This document shows, in pieces, positions 57,458-64,000 of a stretch of DNA of 64,000 nt. The stretch spans positions 3,209,001 to 3,273,000 of the forward strand of contig NZ_CP032674.1 in assembly GCF_021730305.1 (NCBI RefSeq). Direction: 5' to 3'. Source of the DNA: Xanthobacter sp. YC-JY1 (GTDB lineage Bacteria; Pseudomonadota; Alphaproteobacteria; Rhizobiales; Xanthobacteraceae). The position numbers and the translations under genes were made by a program. Numbering within the stretch: the first letter of the stretch is position 1; each line of letters starts with the position of its first letter. The notes below the pieces were generated by a model. The model was not told the DNA's origin, did not search any database, and worked only from the letters and a program-made list of their open reading frames with translations.

Positions 57458-58846
57458 TCAGCCGGGAGAGATCATCTTCTCCGGCCGCACCACCTCGTCG
57501 AACTCTTCATTGGTCACGTAGCCGCCGCCCACGGCCTCCTCGCGCAGGGTCGTGCCCTTCTTGTGCGCGGTCTTGGCGATCTTGGCGGCGTTGTCGTAGC
57601 CGATCTTCGGGGCGAGCGCGGTGACCAGCATCAGCGAGCGCTCCAGCGCCGCCTTGATGTTGTCCTCGCGGGCCTCGATGCCGACCACGCAATTGTCGGT
57701 GAAGCTGATGGCCGCGTCGGACATCAGGCGCACAGACTGGAGGAAGTTGTAGGCCATCACCGGATTGTAGACGTTGAGCTCGAAATGGCCCTGGCTGCCG
57801 GCGAAGGTGAGCGCGGCGTTGTTGCCGAAGATCTGCACGCAGACCTGGGTCAGCGCCTCGCACTGGGTGGGGTTCACCTTGCCCGGCATGATGGAGGAGC
57901 CGGGCTCGTTCTCGGGCAGCGACAGCTCGCCGAGGCCGGAGCGCGGGCCGGAGCCGAGCAGGCGGATATCGTTGGCGATCTTGAACAGTGAGGCCGCCAC
58001 CGTGTTGATGGCGCTGTGCGAGAACACCATGGCGTCATGGGCGGCGAGCGCCTCGAACTTGTTCGGCGCCGAGGTGAAGGGCAGGCCGGTGATGCCGGCG
58101 ATCTTCTCCGCCACCTTCTCGGCGAAGCCGACCGGGGCGTTGAGGCCGGTGCCCACGGCGGTGCCGCCCTGCGCCAGCTCCATGAGCGCCGGCAGCGTCA
58201 TCTCGATGCGCTTGATGCCATTCTCGACCTGCTGGGTGTAGCCGGAGAACTCCTGACCCAGCGTGAGGGGCGTCGCATCCTGGGTGTGGGTGCGGCCGAT
58301 CTTGATGATGCCCTTCCACTCGGCCGACTTGGCGGCGAGCGCCCCGTGCAGGTGCTTCAGCGCCGGCAGCAGGCGGTGGACGATCTCCTCCGCGCAGGCG
58401 ATGTGCATGGCGGTGGGGTAGGTGTCGTTGGACGACTGGCTCATATTGACGTGATCGTTGGGATGCACGGGCTTCTTGGAGCCCATCTCCCCGCCGAGCA
58501 TTTCGATGGCCCGGTTCGAGATCACCTCATTGGCGTTCATGTTGGACTGGGTGCCGGAGCCGGTCTGCCAGACGGCCAGCGGAAAGTGGGCGTCGAGCTT
58601 GCCCTCGATCACTTCCTGGGCGGCGGCGACGATGGTCTCGGCGAGCTTGGGATCGAGGCGGCCGAGATCGCGGTTCACTTCCGCGGCGGCACGCTTGACG
58701 ATGCCGAGGGCGCGCACCACCGGCAGCGGCTGCTTCTCCCAGCCGATCTTGAAGTTGCCGAGCGAGCGCTGCGCCTGTGCGCCCCAGTAGCGATCGGATT
58801 CAACCTCGATGGGACCGAATGTGTCGGTCTCTGTGCGGGTGGTCAT
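57458..58846 (-). CDS. fumC: Fumarate hydratase, class II
   Basis: A 462-residue iron-free fumarase that interconverts fumarate and malate in the TCA cycle as a homotetramer. Signatures are [74 protein letters not shown], and the catalytic loop [15 protein letters not shown]. The length is canonical. It stands alone, with mdh 4 kb away on the same strand. Confidence 0.97.
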   Translation of the reverse strand: MTTRTETDTFGPIEVESDRYWGAQAQRSLGNFKIGWEKQPLPVVRALGIVKRAAAEVNRDLGRLDPKLAETIVAAAQEVIEGKLDAHFPLAVWQTGSGTQSNMNANEVISNRAIEMLGGEMGSKKPVHPNDHVNMSQSSNDTYPTAMHIACAEEIVHRLLPALKHLHGALAAKSAEWKGIIKIGRTHTQDATPLTLGQEFSGYTQQVENGIKRIEMTLPALMELAQGGTAVGTGLNAPVGFAEKVAEKIAGITGLPFTSAPNKFEALAAHDAMVFSHSAINTVAASLFKIANDIRLLGSGPRSGLGELSLPENEPGSSIMPGKVNPTQCEALTQVCVQIFGNNAALTFAGSQGHFELNVYNPVMAYNFLQSVRLMSDAAISFTDNCVVGIEAREDNIKAALERSLMLVTALAPKIGYDNAAKIAKTAHKKGTTLREEAVGGGYVTNEEFDEVVRPEKMISPG

Positions 58847-58939
58847 GGCGGGCCTTTCCTTAAGACGCGGGCGGGCGGGTCCTTAGCACAGCTCACGCCC
58901 GCTGGGGGAGGCGCAGGGCTACCCTAAAATAGTTCCAGA

Positions 58940-59003
58940 GAGGTATCGGAGGGATGTTACCTCCTTGGAATTTAGCCATATCTTGACTGTGCTCAATGAG
59001 GTA
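58940..59003. promoter_or_regulatory. Operator-like repeats upstream of the DUF4169/RHH genes
   Basis: GAGGTA at 58940-58945, TACCTC at 58958-58963 (inverted) and GAGGTA again at 58998-59003, with GGAATTT and AAATTCC also inverted in the same stretch. The DNA is AT-richer than its surroundings and lies between fumC (divergent) and a gene pair encoding a ribbon-helix-helix protein. Autoregulation is a guess. The spacer 58847-59104 holds no gene. Confidence 0.4.
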
Positions 59004-59104
59004 AAATTCCTCGGCGGGCTAAGTGGCCTGACGCGTGACGCCGGCCGTACAGAAGATCATCTGCCGTCGGCGCGGAGGAATCCGACGGCAAGGTGAGGCA
59101 AGCG

Positions 59105-59308
59105 TTGGGCGACGTGGTCAATCTTCACCGGGCGCGCAAGGCGAGGGCCCGTCAGGCGGCTGATGCGGCAGCCAGCCAAAATCGGATCCGATTCGGTCGG
59201 ACCAAGGCTGAGCGTCAGCAACAAGCGGACGAGCACGCGCGACAAGAGCGCCACCTTGAGGGCCACGCCCTGACCGAGAGGGATGAACATGAAAAGCCCC
59301 GTGGTTAA
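59105..59308 (+). CDS. DUF4169-family protein
   Basis: A 67-residue, highly charged protein of the DUF4169 family (GDVVNLHRARKARARQAADA, RFGRTKAERQQQADEHARQ). It is predicted to be one long helix and has no assigned function. TTG 59105 gives the family N-terminus M-G-D-V-V-N-L and has GAGG 6 nt before it; GTG 59093 is an in-frame alternative with GGAGGAA at 12 nt. It overlaps the next gene, a ribbon-helix-helix protein, and this pair is conserved in Rhizobiales. Confidence 0.85.
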   Translation: MGDVVNLHRARKARARQAADAAASQNRIRFGRTKAERQQQADEHARQERHLEGHALTERDEHEKPRG

Positions 59309-59567
59309 AAGATCCATCGTCATCGCCGGGCACAAGACCAGCGTCAGTCTCGAGGATGCCTTCTGGGAGGCTCTGAAGGAGATTGCGAGCGGCCGCCGGC
59401 TTACCCTGTCCGATCTCGTGGCGACCATCGATTCCGGCCGGTCGCAGGGGAATCTCTCCTCCGCCATCCGCCTGTTCGTGCTCGACCATTATCGCGGCGC
59501 GGCCACGCAGGCGCGCGCCCAGGCCGCAGGAGAACGTCTCCAGGTCGCCAGCCCTCCCGTTGCGTAA
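59289..59567 (+). CDS. Ribbon-helix-helix domain protein
   Basis: A 92-residue protein with a ribbon-helix-helix domain of the RHH_4 type: VKRSIVIAGHKTSVSLEDAFWEALKEIASG (beta strand and first helix), then LTLSDLVATIDSGR and NLSSAIRLFVLDHY. Relatives dimerise and bind DNA through the strand. ATG 59289 is preferred over ATG 59283 because AGAGGG lies 6 nt before it. It overlaps DUF4169 by 20 nt and is followed by a terminator. It is probably a small transcription factor; its targets are unknown. Confidence 0.88.
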   Translation: MKSPVVKRSIVIAGHKTSVSLEDAFWEALKEIASGRRLTLSDLVATIDSGRSQGNLSSAIRLFVLDHYRGAATQARAQAAGERLQVASPPVA

Positions 59568-59600
59568 GCGCGAGGTCAACCTTATCTGCGCACTGAGCTG

Positions 59601-59635
59601 ACCGCGCACCGCGTTGAAAGGCGGTGCGCGGTTTC
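59601..59635 (+). terminator. Terminator after the RHH gene
   Basis: A perfect 12-bp stem (ACCGCGCACCGC at 59601-59612 with GCGGTGCGCGGT at 59621-59632) and 8-nt loop, then TTCC. The T-run is short but the stem is very stable. The rest of the 290-nt spacer to hflK shows no gene. Confidence 0.75.
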
Positions 59636-59857
59636 CTATAACCACCTGGCCCGGCGGGGCAGGCCTGACGCGGCGTGCCACGTCCCGGTCCTTCCCGCCG
59701 AACGGGTTTGCCCGGCAGATGCGCTCCCCAGCGGAGTCGTCTGCCCCGGGCGACCCGCTGCGGGCGGCGTGCTAGCGTGCGGCCAGTCCGCATCCGCGCC
59801 GGTGGCAGGATCAGCGACGCGGGTGCCGGTGGCGGCACCGCCCACGGGAGACGACGG

Positions 59858-60991
59858 ATGTCGTGGAAGAATCAGAGTGGCGGCCCATGGGGTAATGGGC
59901 CGCGGGGTCCCTGGGGTTCGGGACCCTCTTCATCGGGACCGACGCCGCCAGACCTTGAAGACCTGATCCGCCGCAGCCAGGACCGCCTGCGCTCCATCAT
60001 GCCCGGATCTTTCGGGATCAATGGCATCATCCTCGTCATCGCGCTCGTGGTGGCCGGCTGGTTCCTCTCCGGCTTCTATCGCGTGCTCCCCGACGAGCAG
60101 GGCGTGGTGCTGCGGTTCGGCAAGTTCGTCGGCATCACCCAGCCGGGCCTGAACTATCACTGGCCCTATCCCATCGAGACCGTGCTCACGCCCAAGGTGA
60201 CGTTCGTCAACCGCATCGATATCGGCATGCGGGTGAGCGAGGACACGCGCCGCAACGGCACCCGGACCACCGACGTGGCCGAGGAGAGCCTGATGCTCAC
60301 CGGCGACGAGAACATCGTCGACGTGGACTTCTCGGTGTTCTGGGTCATCAACAACGCCGAGGAATACCTCTTCAACGTGCAGAATCCCGAGGGCACCATC
60401 AAGGCCGTGGCCGAAAGCGCCATGCGCGAGGTCATCGGCCGCACCAACATCCAGCCCATCCTCACCGGCGCCCGGCAGAACATCGAGACCGGCGTGCAGG
60501 AGCTGATGCAGCAGGTGCTCAACGGCTACAAGGCCGGCGTGCAGGTCACCCAGGTGCAGATGCAGAAGGTCGATCCGCCCAGCCTCGTCATCGACGCCTT
60601 CCGCGACGTGCAGGCCGCCCGCGCCGACGCCGAGCGTGCCCAGAACGAAGCGCAGACCTACGCCAACCGCGTGCTGCCGGAAGCCCGAGGCGAAGCCTCC
60701 CGCATCGAGAATGCGGCCCAGGCCTATCGCGAGCGGACCGTGGTGGAGGCCCGCGGCCAGGCGGCCCGCTTCCTCAAGGTGTTCGACGAGTACAAGAAGG
60801 CGAAGGAGGTCACGCGCCAGCGCATGTACCTCGAAACCATGGAGCGCGTGCTCGGCAGCGTGGACAAGGTGCTGGTCGATCCCTCCGCTGCCCGCCAGGG
60901 CGGTGGCGGCGTCGTGCCCGTCCTGCCTCTGACCGATACGTCCCGCCGCGCCCCGGCGCCGGCCACGCAGCCCCAGGGAGCCGCCCGATGA
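59858..60991 (+). CDS. hflK: FtsH protease modulator HflK
   Basis: A 377-residue inner-membrane SPFH-family protein that forms with HflC a complex around FtsH. A Gly/Pro/Asn-rich cytoplasmic N-terminus (SGGPWGNGPRGPWGSGP) is followed by one helix (about 52-72, IILVIALVVAGWFLSGFY). The SPFH/band-7 domain (VLRFGKFVGITQPGLNYHWP, IVDVDFSVFWVIN) and a long coiled coil (AARADAERAQNEAQTYANRV) come next. ATG 59858 is the family start. It overlaps hflC by 4 nt (ATGA). Confidence 0.96.
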   Translation: MSWKNQSGGPWGNGPRGPWGSGPSSSGPTPPDLEDLIRRSQDRLRSIMPGSFGINGIILVIALVVAGWFLSGFYRVLPDEQGVVLRFGKFVGITQPGLNYHWPYPIETVLTPKVTFVNRIDIGMRVSEDTRRNGTRTTDVAEESLMLTGDENIVDVDFSVFWVINNAEEYLFNVQNPEGTIKAVAESAMREVIGRTNIQPILTGARQNIETGVQELMQQVLNGYKAGVQVTQVQMQKVDPPSLVIDAFRDVQAARADAERAQNEAQTYANRVLPEARGEASRIENAAQAYRERTVVEARGQAARFLKVFDEYKKAKEVTRQRMYLETMERVLGSVDKVLVDPSAARQGGGGVVPVLPLTDTSRRAPAPATQPQGAAR

Positions 60992-61902
60992 GAAATCCGG
61001 TCCTCGGCGGCGTCATCGCCGTCCTCGGCGTCATCGCCCTCGTCCTCGTCTACTCGTCGGCCTACATCGTCAGCCAGACCCAGCAGGCGCTGGTGCTGCG
61101 CCTGGGCGATCCGCTGGCGCCCGTGACCACGCCCGGACTGCACTGGAAGGTGCCGTTCATCGACAGCGTGGTCTATATCGACAACCGCATCCTCGACCTG
61201 GAAAACCCCCAGCAGGAAGTGATCGCGGCGGACCAGAAGCGCCTCGTGGTGGACGCCTTCGCGCGCTACCGCATCACCAACCCGCTGCGCTTCTACCAGT
61301 CGGTGGGCACGGTGCAGGGCGCCAATTCCCGCCTCTCCACGGTGCTCAACTCGGCCCTGCGCCGGGTGCTCGGCGAGAACACCTTCACCAGCGTGCTGCG
61401 TGACCAGCGCGAAGCGCTGATGCGGCAGATCGGCGAGCAGGTGAACCGCGAGGCGGCGAACTTCGGCATCACCGTGGTGGATGTCCGCATCCGCCGCGCC
61501 GACCTGCCGGAGGCCAACAGCCAGGCCGTGTTCCAGCGCATGCAGACCGAGCGCCAGCGGGAAGCCGCCGAAATCCGCGCCCAGGGCAACGAAGCGGCCC
61601 AGCGCCTGCGCGCCCGCGCCGACCGCGAGGTCACCATCGTGGTGGCGGAGGCGAACTCCAAGGGCGAGCAACTGCGCGGCGAGGGCGATGCGGAGCGAAA
61701 CCGCATCTTCGCCGACGCCTACCAGCGCGACCCGGACTTCTTCGCCTTCTACCGCTCCATGCAGGCCTATGAGGCGAGCATGAAGTCGTCCGACACCCGC
61801 ATGGTGCTGGCGCCGGATTCGAACTTCTTCCGCTTCTTCCAGAACCCGACGGGAGTGCCCGCGGCAGGCGCCCCCGTCGCCGTGCCCGCGGCCGGCAACT
61901 GA
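60988..61902 (+). CDS. hflC: FtsH protease modulator HflC
   Basis: A 304-residue partner of HflK. The N-terminal helix (VLGGVIAVLGVIALVLVYSS) is followed by the band-7 domain (FIVSQTQQALVLRLGDP-like start, GLHWKVPFIDSVVYIDNRILDLE, ADQKRLVVDAFARYRI). The coiled coil has REAAEIRAQGNEAAQRLRARADREVTI, and the C-terminal DSNFFRFFQNP is typical of HflC. Its start is coupled to hflK. Together they regulate FtsH quality control of membrane proteins. Confidence 0.96.
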   Translation: MRNPVLGGVIAVLGVIALVLVYSSAYIVSQTQQALVLRLGDPLAPVTTPGLHWKVPFIDSVVYIDNRILDLENPQQEVIAADQKRLVVDAFARYRITNPLRFYQSVGTVQGANSRLSTVLNSALRRVLGENTFTSVLRDQREALMRQIGEQVNREAANFGITVVDVRIRRADLPEANSQAVFQRMQTERQREAAEIRAQGNEAAQRLRARADREVTIVVAEANSKGEQLRGEGDAERNRIFADAYQRDPDFFAFYRSMQAYEASMKSSDTRMVLAPDSNFFRFFQNPTGVPAAGAPVAVPAAGN

Positions 61903-61919
61903 CCGGCCCGGCAGGCGGC

Positions 61920-62108
61920 ATGAAGGACCTCCTGGCCGCCCTCGGCCTCATGCTGGCCATCGAGGGCCTGTGCCTCGCCGCCTTCCCGGCGGCGTGGCGC
62001 AAGGCCATGCGGGCGGTCCTCCACGCCCCGGAAACCCCCATGCGCCTCGCCGGCCTTGGCGTCGGCGCCCTGGGGGTGCTGGTGGTGTTCCTGGTGCGGA
62101 GCTTCTGA
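61920..62108 (+). CDS. DUF2065 small membrane protein
   Basis: A 62-residue protein with two membrane helices (DLLAALGLMLAIEGLCLAAF and RLAGLGVGALGVLVVFLVRS) separated by a basic loop. It matches the DUF2065 family (YjeT-like), which is regularly found right after hflC. It starts 17 nt after hflC and ends at a terminator, so it closes the hflK-hflC operon. Function unknown; a link to the HflKC complex is inferred from synteny. Confidence 0.9.
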   Translation: MKDLLAALGLMLAIEGLCLAAFPAAWRKAMRAVLHAPETPMRLAGLGVGALGVLVVFLVRSF

Positions 62109-62110
62109 CG

Positions 62111-62133
62111 ACGGGGCCTTCCGGCCCCGTTTT
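62111..62133 (+). terminator. Terminator of the hflKC-DUF2065 operon
   Basis: A perfect 8-bp stem (ACGGGGCC at 62111-62118 with GGCCCCGT at 62123-62130), 4-nt loop, then TTTCTC, beginning 3 nt after the DUF2065 stop. Confidence 0.85.
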
Positions 62134-62150
62134 CTCATCGATCCATCCGA

Positions 62151-62264
62151 GTCATCGCCCGGCTTGTCCGGGCGATCCACTTTCGGGCCGCAGGTGCGGA
62201 TGTGTCCGCTTGCCGGGAGCCCTCACTCGGCGCGGTGGATCCCCCGCACAAGCCGGGGGATGAC
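62151..62264. repeat. REP-like inverted-repeat element, copy 2
   Basis: Arms at 62151-62180 and 62235-62264 are inverted with 3 mismatches in 30 and separated by about 54 nt of unrelated sequence. The left arm is base-for-base identical to the left arm of the element at 1502. It fills most of the 362-nt spacer between DUF2065 and degP, which otherwise holds no gene. Confidence 0.85.
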
Positions 62265-62470
62265 AAAAGGTAAGGAACGCGGACGCGCGGCAACTGAGCG
62301 GGAAACGACCAGGGGCGGCATGGCGGTCCCTGTCGCTTGCGGGCGGTGATGAGATTGCCGCAATCGTCCCCGAGGGTGCCCCCTCCCCTGCCCGCCGGAT
62401 CGTGAGCATCGCGGGGCTTGCGCCCGGCGCGCTGGCGTCGCAGCCTCAGGGGATGATCTCGAGGACAGCC

Positions 62471-63961
62471 ATGCCTGCACCGTTCGTGCCTTCCCGTCTC
62501 CCCTCCGGCCGCTCCCGGCTGCCCGCGCTGCTCCTGGCGGCAGTGGTCGCCTTCGGCGGCATCGGCAGCGCGCCGCTTCATGCCGCGCCCGGCAAGGGGC
62601 CGGACACGGTGGCGGACGTGGCCGAGAAGGTGATGGACGCGGTGGTGAATATCTCCACCTCGCAGAACGTCGCCCCCTCCCGCTCGGTGCCCGCGCCGCA
62701 ACTGCCGCCCGGCTCGCCCTACGAGGACTTCTTCGACGAATTCTTCAAGCGCCGCCCGGAGGATGGCAGTGAACAGCGCTCGCGTCGCGTCTCCTCGCTG
62801 GGCTCCGGCTTCGTCATCGACCCCACGGGCTTCATCGTCACCAACAACCACGTCATCTCGGACGCCGACGAGATCTTCGCCAATTTCAACGACGGCTCGA
62901 AGCTGAAGGCCGAGGTGATCGGCCGCGATACCAAGACCGACCTTGCCCTGCTGAAGGTCAACCCGGCTAAGCCCCTCGTGGCGGTGAAATTCGGTGACAG
63001 CGAGAAGCTGCGCGTGGGCGACTGGGTGATGGCCATCGGCAACCCGTTCGGCCTCGGCGGCACGCTCACGGTGGGCGTCGTCTCTGCCCGCAACCGCGAC
63101 ATCAATTCCGGCCCCTACGACAACTTCATCCAGACCGACGCGGCCATCAACCGGGGCAATTCCGGCGGCCCGCTGTTCAACATGGAAGGCGAGGTGATCG
63201 GCATCAACACCGCCATCATCTCTCCCTCGGGCGGCTCCATCGGCATCGGCTTCGCCGTGCCCTCGGCCACCGCCCAGCCGGTGATCGCCCAGATCGAGCA
63301 GTTCAAGGAGGTGCGTCGCGGCTGGATCGGCGTGCGCATCCAGCCCGTCACTGAGGACATCGCCGAGAGCCTCGGCCTCGGCAAGCCCCGCGGCGCGCTC
63401 ATCGGCGTGGTCACGGAGAACAGCCCGGCCGCCCAGGGCGGCATCAAGGCCGGCGACGTAATCGTCAAGTTCAACGGCCGCGACATCAAGGAAGTGCGCG
63501 ACCTCACCCGCACGGTGGCCGACACCATGGCCGACAGCGAAGTGGAGGTGGTGGTCATCCGCAAGGGCAAGGAAGAGACCCTGCGCGTCAAGGTCGCCCG
63601 CATGCCCGAGGACGACAAGCCGGAGGGCTCCAAGCCCGCCCCCGAGGCGCAGAAGGTGCCGCCCCGGAAGGCGCTCGGCATCGAGCTGTCCGCCATGAGC
63701 GACGATCTGCGCAAGCGCTACAAGATCAAGAGCGAGATTTCCGGCGTCGTCATCACCGACGTGGACCGCTCCTCGCCCGCCTCCGACAAGGGGCTGAAGG
63801 CGGGGCAGGTGATCGTGCAGGTGGGCCAGGAGGCGGTGGCGAGCCCCGCCGACGTGGAGAAGCAGATCGATGCCCTGCGCAAGGCCGGCAAGCGCTCCGC
63901 TCTGTTCCTCGTCTCCGATGGCGAGGGCAAGCAGGAGTTCGTGACGGTGCCGCTGAACTAA
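62471..63961 (+). CDS. degP: Do-family periplasmic serine protease DegP
   Basis: A 496-residue HtrA/Do protease-chaperone. A signal peptide (LPALLLAAVVAFGGIGSAPLHA) precedes the protease domain with His127 (VTNNHVISD), Asp157 (TKTDLALL) and Ser231 (INRGNSGGPLF). PDZ1 covers about 290-390 and PDZ2 about 405-490, joined by a Pro/Lys/Glu-rich linker. ATG 62471 is chosen because GAGGA lies 5-6 nt upstream; the frame is open to 62402. The hflK-hflC-DUF2065-degP order is typical for alphaproteobacteria. It acts on misfolded envelope proteins, complementing the HtrA at 28.8 kb. Confidence 0.95.
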   Translation: MPAPFVPSRLPSGRSRLPALLLAAVVAFGGIGSAPLHAAPGKGPDTVADVAEKVMDAVVNISTSQNVAPSRSVPAPQLPPGSPYEDFFDEFFKRRPEDGSEQRSRRVSSLGSGFVIDPTGFIVTNNHVISDADEIFANFNDGSKLKAEVIGRDTKTDLALLKVNPAKPLVAVKFGDSEKLRVGDWVMAIGNPFGLGGTLTVGVVSARNRDINSGPYDNFIQTDAAINRGNSGGPLFNMEGEVIGINTAIISPSGGSIGIGFAVPSATAQPVIAQIEQFKEVRRGWIGVRIQPVTEDIAESLGLGKPRGALIGVVTENSPAAQGGIKAGDVIVKFNGRDIKEVRDLTRTVADTMADSEVEVVVIRKGKEETLRVKVARMPEDDKPEGSKPAPEAQKVPPRKALGIELSAMSDDLRKRYKIKSEISGVVITDVDRSSPASDKGLKAGQVIVQVGQEAVASPADVEKQIDALRKAGKRSALFLVSDGEGKQEFVTVPLN

Positions 63962-64000
63962 AGGCTGCCCTCTTTATCCCGACCAATGGTCATGCCCGGG

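Overview
The window is GC-rich chromosomal DNA of an alphaproteobacterium, most likely order Hyphomicrobiales (Rhizobiales) and plausibly the Xanthobacteraceae. The basis is the gene set and order: hom-glpX, an ATP12-type F1-ATPase chaperone, hflK-hflC-DUF2065-degP, DUF4169 followed by a ribbon-helix-helix protein, LemA with TPM proteins, and one merged str-S10-spc-alpha ribosomal block. The family placement is inference. I see no rRNA, tRNA, CRISPR array, insertion sequence or prophage.

Left part (1-30.3 kb). It opens with the 3' end of homoserine dehydrogenase, a divergent GlpX phosphatase and argC. Next come a zinc-type ArsR regulator with a histidine-rich partner (minus strand), two tandem near-identical GntP-family permeases, and a ParA-like ATPase overlapping a small basic-tailed partner gene. 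recJ with a DUF1275 membrane protein, parE, a small secreted protein, a LysR/aldo-keto reductase pair with a clear palindromic operator, an MFS exporter and a RhlE-type RNA helicase follow. From 18.8 to 30.3 kb nearly everything is on the minus strand: TfoX-like protein, ATP12, HAD phosphatase, zinc-ribbon membrane protein, two TRAP permease subunits, a secreted protein, an RluC-type pseudouridine synthase, CrcB, a RelE/ParE toxin-antitoxin pair, RarA and an HtrA protease.

Centre (30.5-52.3 kb). A lone DUF2235 (GxSxG hydrolase) gene faces the ribosomal block across a bidirectional terminator. The ribosomal block is entirely on the minus strand and runs rpsL-rpsG-fusA-tuf-rpsJ ... secY-adk, then rpsM-rpsK-rpoA-rplQ. 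Between adk and rpsM sits a small compositionally different toxin-immunity-like pair, bounded by an adk terminator and a fresh sigma-70-like promoter for rpsM.

Right part (52.8-64 kb). It holds mdh, a hypothetical protein, a TPM-TPM-LemA envelope cluster, a ParB/Srx-like protein, fumC, DUF4169 plus a ribbon-helix-helix protein, and the envelope quality-control set hflK-hflC-DUF2065-degP.

Themes. Core information-processing and central-carbon genes form a conserved backbone (rplQ-htrA-rarA-crcB-rluC-HAD-ATP12) interrupted at several joints by accessory cassettes: toxin-immunity, DUF2235, RelE-type TA, and the TRAP/secreted/zinc-ribbon genes. Two families of dispersed palindromic repeats occur in intergenic DNA. 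The best candidates for little-described biology are the ArsR/His-rich pair, the toxin-immunity pair inside the ribosomal block, and the ParA plus small-partner pair.
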